Positions 15,632 through 25,714 of a stretch of 64,000 nucleotides of DNA are shown here, one piece after another. Every line of letters begins with the position of its first letter. Position 1 is the stretch's first letter. The notes under the pieces were generated by a model, which was given only the letters and a program-made list of their open reading frames with translations, ran no database searches and was not told where the DNA came from. Made by a program: the position numbers and the translations under genes. The DNA comes from Acidobacteriota bacterium (GTDB lineage: Bacteria; Acidobacteriota; Vicinamibacteria; Vicinamibacterales; SCN-69-37): positions 62,001 through 126,000 of the forward strand of contig JADYYY010000004.1 in the NCBI GenBank assembly GCA_020853395.1, given 5' to 3'.

Positions 15632-18295
15632 ATGATCGCGTTGCTCCGCCGTCTGCTCTACGTCCTCCGGCGTCCTCAGCACGACGCAGACCTGCGTGAC
15701 GAGATCGAGGTGCATCGCGCGCTGCGTCAGGAGGCACTCGAGCGCGACGGCCTCGCGCCGGCCGACGCCGCCCGGGCGAGCCGGCGGGCGCTCGGCAACG
15801 TATCGCTGGCGGTCGACGATGCCCGCGACGTGTGGGCCCTCCGCACACTGGATTGCCTGCGCCACGACATTCGAACGGCGATTCGAGGGCTGCGCAAGAG
15901 CCCGGTGTTCGCGCTGATCGCCATCGGGACGCTCGCCCTCGGCATCGGCGCCAACTCGGCGCTCTTCTCGATCTTCAACAGCCTGATCCTGCGCCCGCTG
16001 CCAGTGCGCGATCCGGGTGGCCTGGCGCTGCTCGCTGGCGGGTCGTGGACGTATCCCATCTGGGAGGAGGCCCGGCGCATCGGCGACGCGCTCTTCGACG
16101 GGACCGTCGCGTGGGCAGAGGAAACCTTCGACCTCTCGCAGGGCGGCCAGACGGATCTCGTCGACGGCGCGTACGTCAGCGGCCGTTTCTTCGACGTCCT
16201 TGGAGTGACCGCCGTACGCGGCCGCATGCTCACCACGACCGACGAAGATCCGGCCGCGCCGAACGGGCCCGTCGTCGTCATCAGCCATCGCTTCTGGCAG
16301 CGACACTTCGCCGGCGCGGCGGACGTCATCGGCCGCACGCTCACGTTGCAGCAGATCCCGTTCACGGTGGTGGGCGTCATGCCGGCGGGGTTCGCCGGCC
16401 TCGACGTAGGCCGAACCGCGGACCTGATGGTGCCGTTCGCGGTCCAGCCGATCCTGCACAGCGGCGCCAACTGGTTGACGGAGCGATCGACCTGGTGGGT
16501 CGAGATCATCGCGCGCTTGAAGCCGGACCAGAGCCTCGAGCAGGCGAACGCGGCCCTCAGAGGCGTGCAGCCGCGGATCCGCGCGGCAACAATCCCCGAC
16601 TGGCCCGAGGCGATGCGCGCGCGCTATCTCGACGAGCCCTTCACGCTCGTGCCGGCAGCCACCGGCAAGTCCGAGTTGCGCCAGCGGTTCGAGACGCCGC
16701 TGTTCGCCATGATGGTTGCCGTCGGCCTGGTGCTGCTCATCGCGTGCGCCAACATCGCCAGCCTGCTGCTGGCGCGCGCGTTGGTGCGGCGCCGAGAGCT
16801 GAGCGTGCGGTTGGCCCTGGGCGCGACACGCTGGCACGTCGCTCGTCTGCTGTTCATCGAGAGCCTGCTGGTGGCGACGAGCGGCGCCGCGGTCGGCTTG
16901 GTGTTCGCCAAGTGGAGCAGCGCGCTGCTCGTGCAGCAGTTGAGCACCTGGCAAGGCGCGATCGTCCTCGATCTGGCGCTCGACTGGCGGGTCCTGACGT
17001 TCACGGCGGCGGCCGCCTGTCTCTCGGCCGTCGTTGCCGGCGTTGCGCCCGTGGTCGGGCTGAAGAGCGTGGCGCCGGCCGAGGCGTTCAAGGACACCGG
17101 CCGGGGGATCGCCGGCGATCGCCGGTTCGCCCTGCGCGGCGCGCTGGTCGTCGCGCAAGTCGCCTTGTCGCTCGTCCTCGTCGTGGCGGCCGGCCTGTTC
17201 CTGCGCACCTTCACGACGCTCAGCCGCGTGCCGCTCGGTTTCACCCCGGAACCGCTGCTGATCGTGGACGCCAACCTAAGCCAGAGCAGCGTGCCGCCGG
17301 AGGAGCGTGGCGCGCTCGTCATGCGGATGCTGGATGCGGCGACGGGCGTGCCTGGGGTGCGATCGGCAGCCGCCGCGCAACTGACGCCGATCAGCGGCGC
17401 CGGCTGGAACAACTGGGTCGGCGACTCGGCCGCGCCGCCGTCCGATCGCAGCTTCATGGTGTGGCACAACGCCGTGACGCCGGGCTGGTTCGCGACGATG
17501 GGCATCCCGTTGCTGAGCGGCCGCGATTTCGACGCCGGCGATCGTCGTGGCGCCACGCTGGTGGCCGTCGTCAACGAGAGCTTCGTGCGCCGGTTCCTGC
17601 CAGGCCGGCCACCCCTCGGGCAGTCGATCAACACGGGCCCCGACTGGCGGTTCGAGATCGTCGGCGTCGTGGCCGACGCCGTGTATCGCAGGCCGCGAGA
17701 GGGCATGGTGCCGACCATGTACCTCGCGCTCGCGCAGCGTCCGCCGTTCCCGCGCCGTGTCGCGCTGACGGTGGCGGCCGCGACGCCTGGCCAGCGCGCA
17801 GCGCTCGAGCGCGACGTCGCCGGCGCGCTGACGCAGGTCGATCCGTCGGTCACGTTCACGTTCCGAACGTTCGATCAGCTCGTCGGCGCGACGCGCACGC
17901 AGGAGCGGCTCGTCGCCATGCTCTCGGCATTCTTCGGGACGCTGGCGCTGCTCCTGGCCGGCGTCGGCCTCTACGGCATCGTCGCGCACGCCGTGCGCGC
18001 GCGACGAACGGAGATCGGGCTGCGCATGGCGCTCGGCGCCGTGCCGTCCAGCATCGTGCGGCTCGTGTTCCGGCGTGTCGGCATCCTGCTCGCCGCGGGG
18101 CTGGCGCTCGGCCTCACGGCCGGCTTGTGGGCCGCGCAGTATATCGAGTCGATGCTCTTTCATCTCCCCGCGCGCGACACGGCCACGTTTGCCGGCGCCG
18201 CGGCCGTCCTCGTCGTCGTCGGCTGCCTGGCTGCCTGGGCGCCCGCCCAACGGGCCGCCCGGCTGGACCCGGCCCGCGTTCTACGCGACGGATAG
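15632..18295 (+). CDS. ADOP-type ABC transporter permease (MacB/FtsX-like)
   Basis: An 887-residue permease of the acidobacterial duplicated orphan permease group. The first 70 residues are a cytosolic segment; then RTAIRGLRKSPVFALIAIGTLALGIGANSALFS, the standard ADOP/MacB entry helix. A large periplasmic MacB-type domain, three helices around residues 360-480 (with ALVRRRELSVRLALGATR), a second periplasmic domain and a final FtsX module (RARRTEIGLRMALGAVPSS) follow. The duplicated FtsX halves make about eight membrane helices. No ATPase gene is adjacent, as usual for this orphan family. It probably acts in efflux or mechanotransmission; the substrate is unknown. PadR upstream is the likely repressor. 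Confidence 0.93.
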   Translation: MIALLRRLLYVLRRPQHDADLRDEIEVHRALRQEALERDGLAPADAARASRRALGNVSLAVDDARDVWALRTLDCLRHDIRTAIRGLRKSPVFALIAIGTLALGIGANSALFSIFNSLILRPLPVRDPGGLALLAGGSWTYPIWEEARRIGDALFDGTVAWAEETFDLSQGGQTDLVDGAYVSGRFFDVLGVTAVRGRMLTTTDEDPAAPNGPVVVISHRFWQRHFAGAADVIGRTLTLQQIPFTVVGVMPAGFAGLDVGRTADLMVPFAVQPILHSGANWLTERSTWWVEIIARLKPDQSLEQANAALRGVQPRIRAATIPDWPEAMRARYLDEPFTLVPAATGKSELRQRFETPLFAMMVAVGLVLLIACANIASLLLARALVRRRELSVRLALGATRWHVARLLFIESLLVATSGAAVGLVFAKWSSALLVQQLSTWQGAIVLDLALDWRVLTFTAAAACLSAVVAGVAPVVGLKSVAPAEAFKDTGRGIAGDRRFALRGALVVAQVALSLVLVVAAGLFLRTFTTLSRVPLGFTPEPLLIVDANLSQSSVPPEERGALVMRMLDAATGVPGVRSAAAAQLTPISGAGWNNWVGDSAAPPSDRSFMVWHNAVTPGWFATMGIPLLSGRDFDAGDRRGATLVAVVNESFVRRFLPGRPPLGQSINTGPDWRFEIVGVVADAVYRRPREGMVPTMYLALAQRPPFPRRVALTVAAATPGQRAALERDVAGALTQVDPSVTFTFRTFDQLVGATRTQERLVAMLSAFFGTLALLLAGVGLYGIVAHAVRARRTEIGLRMALGAVPSSIVRLVFRRVGILLAAGLALGLTAGLWAAQYIESMLFHLPARDTATFAGAAAVLVVVGCLAAWAPAQRAARLDPARVLRDG

Positions 18296-18337
18296 CGATC
18301 GGCACGGAACGTCGCCCCAAGATCAACGCGGGGCACC

Positions 18338-18379
18338 ATGTTCGAGGACGTGAAGTACATACGCCAGCGGCAAGCGTGA
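18338..18379 (+). pseudogene. possible 5' remnant of a second ADOP permease
   Basis: Thirteen codons starting MFEDVKYIR then stop. ADOP permeases commonly begin with M-F-x-D-(L/V)-(K/R)-Y, so this looks like the first codons of a lost permease copy 42 bp after the intact ADOP gene. Too short to be certain. Confidence 0.35.
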
Positions 18380-18620
18380 TTGGACGTCAGGACGGGTTTG
18401 CGACTGGCCGGTCAGCAACCTGACCAGAGGCTTTCTCGATGAGCAGGAGCGACGGCAGACGCGCGACGCGTCGATCGCCTGCTGGAGGTTGAGCCCGCGC
18501 TCGCCTCGACCGCCATCTCCCGCGAGCTCTTCAAGACGTGGAATGCCGCGTCGATGCTGTCCGCCGCGCGCGGCACGTCGCGAAGGCCCAATAGCCCGCC
18601 GCGAACATCCAGGTCTCCAA
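18380..18620. other. gap with a possible degraded coding segment
   Basis: No intact gene. In one plus-strand frame, about 18461-18560 reads as an amphipathic helical peptide (…RRVDRLLEVEPALAST…, then SRELFKTWNAASML) that begins only after an in-frame TGA and has no start codon of its own. It may be decayed coding sequence linked to the ADOP remnant upstream. I cannot name a family. Confidence 0.3.
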
Positions 18621-18705
18621 ATCCCCAGATGCTCAGATACCCGGATGTTCCGATGTCCCCAGATGCTCAGATATCCCGATATCCCGATATCCCGATGTTC
18701 AGGGA
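18621..18705. repeat. AT-richer imperfect tandem repeats at the nagB 3' end
   Basis: Two copies of CCCCAGATGCTCAGATA (beginning at 18623 and 18657), with GATGTTC segments, and a run of three CCCGATAT-type units near 18673-18695. The stretch is clearly lower in GC than its surroundings and reaches the nagB stop codon at a convergent junction with the ADOP gene. Confidence 0.65.
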
Positions 18706-19496
18706 TCTTCTTCTCTGTACATCTCCCACTCCGGCTCGCTGTTGAAGATCCAACGGTAGTAGTCCGCGCCCTGGAGCTCGGCGGCGGCGTCCTCGTCCAC
18801 GATCACCGTGCACCGCTCGTGGAGCTGCAGTGCCGTCGCGGAGATCATCGCGGTAATGGGCCCCTCGACGGCCGTCGCGACGATGCGGGCTTTCTCGGCG
18901 CCGGTGGCGAGCAGCAGCACGCGCCTCGCGTCCATGATCGTGCCGACGCCCATCGTGATGGCGCGCGTCGGTACGAGCGACGCGTCGCCGAACGCCGGGG
19001 CGTTCTGTTCGATCGTCGCGCGGGTGAGCGCTTTGACGCGCGTCCGCGACCGCAGCGCCGACAGCGGCTCGTTGAACCCGATGTGTCCCGAGCGCCCGAT
19101 GCCCAGGAGCTGCAGATCGACGCCGCCCGCGGCGCGGATGCTCGCCTCGTACGCCCGGCACTCCACGTCGAGATCCGCGGCCAGGCCGTTCGGCAGGTGC
19201 GTGTTGCGCCGATCGATGTTCACGCGATTGAAGAAGTGCTCGTCCATGTACGTCCGGTACGAGTGCACGTCGTCGGGGGCGAGGCCGACGTACTCGTCGA
19301 GGTTGAACGTGCAGCAGCGGGCGAAATCGAGGTCCTCCTGCTCGTGCATCTCGACGAGCCGCTCGTAGACGCGCTCCATGGTGCGGCCGGTCGCGAGGCC
19401 GAGGACGAGCGCCGGCCGGCGGGTGATCTCGGCGCCGATCAGGCGAGCGACGAGCCCCGCTGCCGCATCAGCGGTCGGACGGATGATGACCTCCAT
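18699..19496 (-). CDS. nagB: glucosamine-6-phosphate deaminase
   Basis: A 265-residue enzyme converting glucosamine-6-phosphate to fructose-6-phosphate and ammonia. Seen: GLATGRTMERVY (phosphate loop), TFNLDEYVGL with the catalytic Asp, SYRTYMDEHFF, and LGIGRSGHIGFNEP, the NagB signature with its catalytic His. The C-terminus has KARIVATAVEGPITAMISATALQLH, the usual closing helix. Length matches the family. It is monocistronic on the minus strand; a TGTACT hexamer 6 nt upstream of the ATG may be the -10. No nagA or transporter is nearby, so it likely serves general amino-sugar recycling. Confidence 0.94.
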   Translation of the reverse strand: MEVIIRPTADAAAGLVARLIGAEITRRPALVLGLATGRTMERVYERLVEMHEQEDLDFARCCTFNLDEYVGLAPDDVHSYRTYMDEHFFNRVNIDRRNTHLPNGLAADLDVECRAYEASIRAAGGVDLQLLGIGRSGHIGFNEPLSALRSRTRVKALTRATIEQNAPAFGDASLVPTRAITMGVGTIMDARRVLLLATGAEKARIVATAVEGPITAMISATALQLHERCTVIVDEDAAAELQGADYYRWIFNSEPEWEMYREEDP

Positions 19497-19544
19497 GCGC
19501 GAAGTACATCACAAAGCCGCGCGCTGTTGTACTCTGACGACCGG

Positions 19545-20189
19545 ATGAAGACGTGCGTCCTCGCGGCGGCGGCGGCGCTTGCCGTGGCCGTGCCGGCTCA
19601 CGCCCAACTGCCGAAATCGCTGCCGATCGCAGTCGTGGACGTCCGGGGGTTCTTCAGCGGCCTCAGCCGCGATCCGGTCACGGCCGATCAGCTCACGCCG
19701 CCGGTCACCACCGCGGAGCTGCCGAACCGCGCGCTCGGCGGCATCGCCGGCGTGCACCTGTTCGTCTGGCGCGGCCGCTCGATGGCGCTCGGCCTCGGCG
19801 GCGAGGGCGTCATCGCCCGCGCCCGCGCGCAGCAGAACGACGAGGAGACCGGCGCGCCGCTCGGTGCTCCGATCACGCAACGAATGCGGGGCCTTGCCGG
19901 CACCGTGTCGCTCAACTTCGGACACCGTGACGGCTGGAGCTACGTCAGCGCCGGCATGGGGCCGTTGACGCTGAACACCTACGACACCGAGCAGGCTCCG
20001 GATGCCCCACCGCCCACGCGGATGACGATCAACATGGGCGCCGGCGCGCGCTGGTTCGCGACGCGCCACGTGGCCTTCTGCTTCGACTTGCGCTTCTACC
20101 AGACGCGGCCGGAGACCCCGACGGACGCGTATCCCGGCCGGCAGCGCGCGCGCGTGCGCGTGCTCTCGGCCGGGATCTCGATCCGATGA
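19545..20189 (+). CDS. outer-membrane beta-barrel protein, unknown role
   Basis: A 214-residue exported protein: signal peptide 1-20 (ends AHAQ) and alternating hydrophobic strands typical of a small barrel, closing with a strand ending in ISIR. The segment RMTINMGAGARWFATRHVAFCFDLRFYQTR resembles OmpA-like/OMP_b-brl proteins. No specific family is recognised. Its stop overlaps the start of the ligase-ACP-acyltransferase gene (ATGA at 20186-20189), so the two are co-translated. Confidence 0.68.
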   Translation: MKTCVLAAAAALAVAVPAHAQLPKSLPIAVVDVRGFFSGLSRDPVTADQLTPPVTTAELPNRALGGIAGVHLFVWRGRSMALGLGGEGVIARARAQQNDEETGAPLGAPITQRMRGLAGTVSLNFGHRDGWSYVSAGMGPLTLNTYDTEQAPDAPPPTRMTINMGAGARWFATRHVAFCFDLRFYQTRPETPTDAYPGRQRARVRVLSAGISIR

Positions 20190-22789
20190 CGCCCGCGCGA
20201 GCCGCCATGCCGCGTGACACGCTCCTCGACTTCTTCGAGGACTTCTCCCGCCGTTCCGATACGTTCATCGTCCACGACGACGGCTACCGGGTGCGAGAAG
20301 TGAGCTACCGGGATCTGGCGGACGCGGCGCGGCGGTTCGCCGCCAGGCTCCGCGCCGAGAGGATCGAGCCCGGCGACAAGGTCGTCATCTGGGCGGAGAA
20401 TCGCGGCGAGTGGGTCGCGGCGCTGTGGGCGTGCCTGCTCACCGGCGCGGTCGCGGTGCCGGTGGACTATCGCGCGTCCGCCCAGCTCGTCGCCAGGATC
20501 AGCGGCATCGTGCAGTCGAAGGTCGTGCTCGTCGGCGACGAGGTCACGCTGAACGAGCCCGTCACCGGCATCGTCTGGAATCTCCGCGACGTCGCGCTCG
20601 AACCCGGCGTCGCACCGGCGCCGGAGTCCGCCGCGGTCTCGCGCACGATCACCGGCACGACGCTGGCGGAGATCATCTTCACCTCCGGCGCCACCGCCGA
20701 TCCGAAGGGCGTGACCATCACGCACCGCAACGTGCTCGCCAACATCGTGCCGATCGAGCGCGAGGTTCGGAAGTACCTGCGCTACGCGCGGCCCTTCCAT
20801 CCGATCCGCTTCCTGAACCTGCTGCCGCTCAGCCACATGTTCGGCCAGGCGATGGCCACGTTCGTGCCGCCCATGCTCTCGGGCACCGTCGTCTTCTCGC
20901 ACGGGTTCAGCCCCGCAGAGATCCTTCGCCAGATCGGATCGCGGCGCGTCTCGGTGCTCGTGTGCGTGCCGAAGGTGCTGGAGGTGCTGCGCGCGCACGT
21001 CGAGCGGGAGTTCCCGAACGCCGCGGCGGCCGACACGCTGCAAGGCAAACACTGGCTGTGGCGCTGGTGGCAGTACCGCGACGTCCATCGCCTCTTCGGC
21101 TTCAAGTTCTGGTGCATCGTCTGCGGCGCGGCGCCGTTACCGCCCGACCTCGAGGCCTTCTGGCGCAAGCTCGGCTTCCTGGTCGTCCAAGGCTACGGTC
21201 TCACCGAGACGGCGCCCATCGTCACGCTCAACCACCCGTTCCGCGCATCGCAGGGCACCGTCGGGACGCCGATCGCCGGCGTCGACGTGAAGATCGCGCC
21301 GGACGGCGAGATCCTCGTCCGCGGCGAAAACGTCACGTCCGGGTACTACGTTCCGGAACACTCGCCCGACGGCGGAGCCGCAGGCGGCGCGACCGAATCG
21401 CCGTTCGAGGACGGCTGGTTCCACACCGGCGACATCGGCGAGCTGGATGCGGCGGGCCGGCTGGTGATCAAGGGTCGCAAGAAGGAGATGATCGTCACGG
21501 CGCAGGGGCTCAACGTCTTCCCCGAGGACGTCGAGCGCGCGCTGCGCGCGCTGCCGCAGGTGAGCGATGCCGCGGCGGTCGGCGTGCGCGCCGGCGGCGA
21601 GGAACGGATCCACGCCGTGTTGGTGCTGGCGCCCGGCGCCTCGCCCGAGCGGATCGTACGCGACGCGAACGCCGGCCTCGAGGACCATCAGCGCGTCTGG
21701 AGCTGGTCGATCTGGCCGGGCCCGGCGCTGCCGCGGACCGAAGGGACGCAGAAGCTGAAGCGCCGCGAGATCCAGCGATGGGCGGCCGGTGAGCGCGGGC
21801 TCGTCCCGGCTTCGGCCGCCGAAGCGAGGACGGTTGCGGACGTCGTCAAGCGGTTCGCACCGGGCCGCGAGGTTCGCGCCGAGACCACGCTGGAGGAACT
21901 GGGGCTGAGCTCGCTCGACCGCGTGGAGCTGATGATGGCGCTCGAGGAAGCGTTTCAGACCACGCTCGACGAGGGAGCGCTCGCCGGATCGAAGACCGTC
22001 GGATCGATCGAAGCCGTCGTGAAGAGCGACGCGCCGGTGCCCGGCGCATCGCTCGAGGCGCGCACGTCCGAGGCAGGCACGCAGGCGGCCCCGCCGTCGA
22101 CGTCCATCGCCTTTCCGTCCTGGAACCGCAGCCGGCCCGCGTGGCTGCTCCGCCGGCTCAGCCTGCCGACGTGGATCCTGCCGCTCGGACGGATCTTCAT
22201 GCAGATGAAGGTCGAGGGTCTCGAGCACCTCGCCGCGCTGCGAGGTCCGGTCATCTTCGCCGCCAACCATCAGAGCCACATGGACACGCCGGCGATCCTG
22301 CTGGCGCTGCCGCCGCGCTGGCGGTATCGCGTCGCGCCGGCGATGGCCAAGGAGTTCTTCAAGGCGCACTTCAACCCCGGCCAGTACTCGCGGCGCGAGT
22401 GGTTCACGAACAGCCTGAACTACTACCTCTCCTGCGAGTTCTTCAACGCGTTTCCGCTGCCGCAGCGCGAGGCCGGCACGCGCCAGACTTTGCGGTACAT
22501 CGGCGAGATCGTGGCCGACGGTTACTCGATCCTCATCTTTCCCGAAGGCAAGCGGACCCAGTCGGGCGAGATCGGCCGCTTCATGCCCGGCGTCGGCATG
22601 ATCGCCGTCCGGCTCGGCGTGCCGGTCGTGCCGGTTCGAATCGAAGGCCTGGAGAACGTGCTGCACCAGAAGATGCGATTCCCCCGCCGCGGGCCGGTGC
22701 GCATCGCCTTCGGCGCGGCCATGCCCCTCTCCGGCGACGACTACGCCGCGGAGGCACGCCGGGTAGAAGCGGCCGTCCGGGCGCTCTGA
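20186..22789 (+). CDS. AMP-dependent acyl ligase - ACP - PlsC acyltransferase fusion
   Basis: An 867-residue three-domain protein. Residues 10-530 form an adenylate-forming ligase: P-loop FTSGATADPKG (about 166-176), GYGLTETAP, DGWFHTGDIGEL, and the catalytic Lys region ...TEGTQKLKRREIQRW. Residues 545-620 form an acyl carrier domain with the phosphopantetheine site LGLSSLDRVEL (Ser near 576). Residues 650-865 form a PlsC-type acyltransferase with NHQSHMD (HX4D) and FPEGKRT. This could activate a fatty acid, load its own ACP and pass the acyl chain to a lysophospholipid or glycerol phosphate. E. coli Aas has acyltransferase and ligase in the opposite order and no ACP. Membrane association is likely. 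Substrates are unproven. Confidence 0.88.
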   Translation: MTPARAAMPRDTLLDFFEDFSRRSDTFIVHDDGYRVREVSYRDLADAARRFAARLRAERIEPGDKVVIWAENRGEWVAALWACLLTGAVAVPVDYRASAQLVARISGIVQSKVVLVGDEVTLNEPVTGIVWNLRDVALEPGVAPAPESAAVSRTITGTTLAEIIFTSGATADPKGVTITHRNVLANIVPIEREVRKYLRYARPFHPIRFLNLLPLSHMFGQAMATFVPPMLSGTVVFSHGFSPAEILRQIGSRRVSVLVCVPKVLEVLRAHVEREFPNAAAADTLQGKHWLWRWWQYRDVHRLFGFKFWCIVCGAAPLPPDLEAFWRKLGFLVVQGYGLTETAPIVTLNHPFRASQGTVGTPIAGVDVKIAPDGEILVRGENVTSGYYVPEHSPDGGAAGGATESPFEDGWFHTGDIGELDAAGRLVIKGRKKEMIVTAQGLNVFPEDVERALRALPQVSDAAAVGVRAGGEERIHAVLVLAPGASPERIVRDANAGLEDHQRVWSWSIWPGPALPRTEGTQKLKRREIQRWAAGERGLVPASAAEARTVADVVKRFAPGREVRAETTLEELGLSSLDRVELMMALEEAFQTTLDEGALAGSKTVGSIEAVVKSDAPVPGASLEARTSEAGTQAAPPSTSIAFPSWNRSRPAWLLRRLSLPTWILPLGRIFMQMKVEGLEHLAALRGPVIFAANHQSHMDTPAILLALPPRWRYRVAPAMAKEFFKAHFNPGQYSRREWFTNSLNYYLSCEFFNAFPLPQREAGTRQTLRYIGEIVADGYSILIFPEGKRTQSGEIGRFMPGVGMIAVRLGVPVVPVRIEGLENVLHQKMRFPRRGPVRIAFGAAMPLSGDDYAAEARRVEAAVRAL

Positions 22790-22828
22790 GGCCCGGCCGG
22801 ACCTGCTATGCTGTATAGGATGAGAGGA

Positions 22829-22871
22829 CAGCAGATTTAGATTCCGCAATGAAGCGGAATCGTTTCTGCTG
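22829..22871 (+). promoter_or_regulatory. two-part stem-loop in the infA leader
   Basis: CAGCAGA (22829-22835) pairs with TCTGCTG (22865-22871), and inside it GATTCCGC (22840-22847) pairs with GCGGAATC (22854-22861) around a 6-nt loop. It lies 14 nt upstream of the TTG start of infA and downstream of a TATGCT/TATAGG -10-like stretch (22807-22818). It could modulate initiation of IF-1 or act as an attenuator. Confidence 0.6.
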
Positions 22872-23063
22872 GCGGGTTCAAGGGCTTGAGCAAGGATGAC
22901 CTCATAGACGTCCAGGGCACGGTGGTGGCCGTCCACAGCGGCGGCTTGTATCGCGTGCAGGTCGACTCCGGTCACGAGGTGCTTGCGCAGTTGAGCGGCC
23001 GGATGCGCCGCTTCAGAATCAAGGTCGTTCCGGGCGATCGGGTCACGGTGGGCGTCTCGCCCT

Positions 23064-24386
<1,323 letters not shown>

Positions 24387-24411
24387 GCGGCGGCAGGAAC
24401 GCCGCGCGTCG

Positions 24412-24427
24412 TATGACGGCCATCATA
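24412..24427. promoter_or_regulatory. Crp/Fnr-type palindrome TATGAC-N4-ATCATA (site 2)
   Basis: TATGAC-ggcc-ATCATA, one mismatch from the ideal palindrome, 24 bp after the helicase stop and 156 bp upstream of the cytochrome c start. No good -10 lies at the 29.5-bp distance seen at other sites; a TATGAT hexamer at 24503-24508 is the most likely -10 of the cytochrome gene, which would put this site near -95. Confidence 0.55.
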
Positions 24428-24583
24428 CGGCCGTCGCGGCCGCCGATGGCATCGTGGATAGGCGACCGTTCCTGACCTTGTTCGACGTGCCGGCGCGCAC
24501 GGTATGATCGGGCGATGGGTATCGCGCCCCACCCAAGGCAAGGGCGCCCGGTCGCGTGGACGGCTGGCGACAAGGAGAAGACG

Positions 24584-24922
24584 ATGAGAGTTCGGATGTT
24601 CGCATTCACCATGGCCGGGGCGCTCGCCTTGGCGTCGTCCGCGGCGGCCGCGCCGATTACCGACGCGCAGGCGACGGCGATCTTGACCAAGGCCGGCTGC
24701 ACGATCTGCCACAGCGTCGACAAGAAGCTGGTCGGCCCGTCCTATCTCGAGGTCGCGAAGAAGCACAAGGGAGACAAGACGGCACCGGCGACGCTTCCCG
24801 ACAAGATCCGCAAGGGCGGCACGGGCGTCTACGGCGCGATTCCGATGCCTCCGAACCCTCCCGACAAGATCAACGACGCCGACCTGAAGGCGCTCGTGGA
24901 GTGGATCCTCTCCAAGGCCTGA
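24584..24922 (+). CDS. class I c-type cytochrome (c551/c552-like)
   Basis: A 112-residue periplasmic monoheme cytochrome. Signal peptide 1-22; the heme motif is CTICH (about residues 37-41) and the Met ligand lies in IPMPPNPP, as in cytochromes c551/c552. After cleavage the mature protein is about 90 residues, the normal size. It is a soluble electron carrier, plausibly between the respiratory chain and terminal reductases encoded in this region. ATG at 24584 is supported by AAGGAG 7 nt upstream and by the signal peptide; an upstream in-frame ATG at 24515 lies exactly 6 nt after TATGAT but would add an unrelated tail. Regulation by the palindrome at 24412 is suggested. Confidence 0.9.
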   Translation: MRVRMFAFTMAGALALASSAAAAPITDAQATAILTKAGCTICHSVDKKLVGPSYLEVAKKHKGDKTAPATLPDKIRKGGTGVYGAIPMPPNPPDKINDADLKALVEWILSKA

Positions 24923-25021
24923 CGCACTCGGGCTCCGGTCGTTCCGACGGCGTGGCGCGTGCATCGCGCCACGCCGGTCGTGTTTGTCGGGGTAAGCTGT
25001 CCGGCACCGCTGGAGGTGACG

Positions 25022-25705
25022 ATGCGTGAGTATCGCGTTCGCGTGCGTGCCCTGCTCATCGCGTCGGCGCTGGCGCTCGTGATCGCCGGCGGCGTCGGAC
25101 GGCTGAGCGCGAGCCAGGGCGAGCCGCCACCGGCGCTCGGCACGCTCACGCCGCTCTTCGACGGCCGGACGCTCACCGGCTGGGAAGGCGACGCAGCCAT
25201 CTGGCGTGTGCAGGACGGCGCGCTGACCGGCGGGTCGCTCACGAGAACGGTCGACGTGAACTACTTCCTCGCCTCGACGCGCGAGTTCTCGGATTTCGTG
25301 CTCCGCTTCCAGATCAAGCTCACCGGCACCGAAGGGTTCGTGAACTCCGGCTTCCAGATCCGCTCGCAGCGGCAGCCGGGGTCGACCGAGATGATCGGCT
25401 TCCAGTGCGATTTCGGCGATCCGAACTGGTGGGGCGCCCTCTACGACGAATCGCGGCGCAACCGCGTGCTGTCGCCGTCCAACATGGACGCGCTCGGGCC
25501 CGTCATCCGCCGGCAGGACTGGAACGAGTACATCATCCGTGCCGACGGTCCGCGCATGACGACCTGGATCAACGGCGTGATGGGAACGGACTACCGCGAA
25601 ACCGATCCCGCGATCCCGCTCGCGGGTAAGCTCGGCATCCAGATCCACAGCGGCGCGAAGGCGCTCGTGCAGGTGCGCGAGATCGGCATCCGGGTGCTCC
25701 GGTAA
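25022..25705 (+). CDS. DUF1080 (3-keto-disaccharide hydrolase-like) secreted protein
   Basis: A 227-residue protein with a signal peptide (to about residue 32) and one DUF1080/LamG-like jelly-roll domain: LTPLFDGRTLTGWEGD, W-x-V-x-D-G-A-L-T-G, SDFVLRFQIKLT, VNSGFQIRSQ, GFQCDFGD, WNEYIIRADGPRMTTWINGV and GKLGIQIHSG are the family blocks in order. Relatives act on 3-keto-glycosides or bind sugars. ATG at 25022 is preceded by GGAGGTG. The gene ends at a convergent junction that carries three tandem hairpin repeats. Confidence 0.87.
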   Translation: MREYRVRVRALLIASALALVIAGGVGRLSASQGEPPPALGTLTPLFDGRTLTGWEGDAAIWRVQDGALTGGSLTRTVDVNYFLASTREFSDFVLRFQIKLTGTEGFVNSGFQIRSQRQPGSTEMIGFQCDFGDPNWWGALYDESRRNRVLSPSNMDALGPVIRRQDWNEYIIRADGPRMTTWINGVMGTDYRETDPAIPLAGKLGIQIHSGAKALVQVREIGIRVLR

Positions 25706-25714
25706 CGGCTGGCG

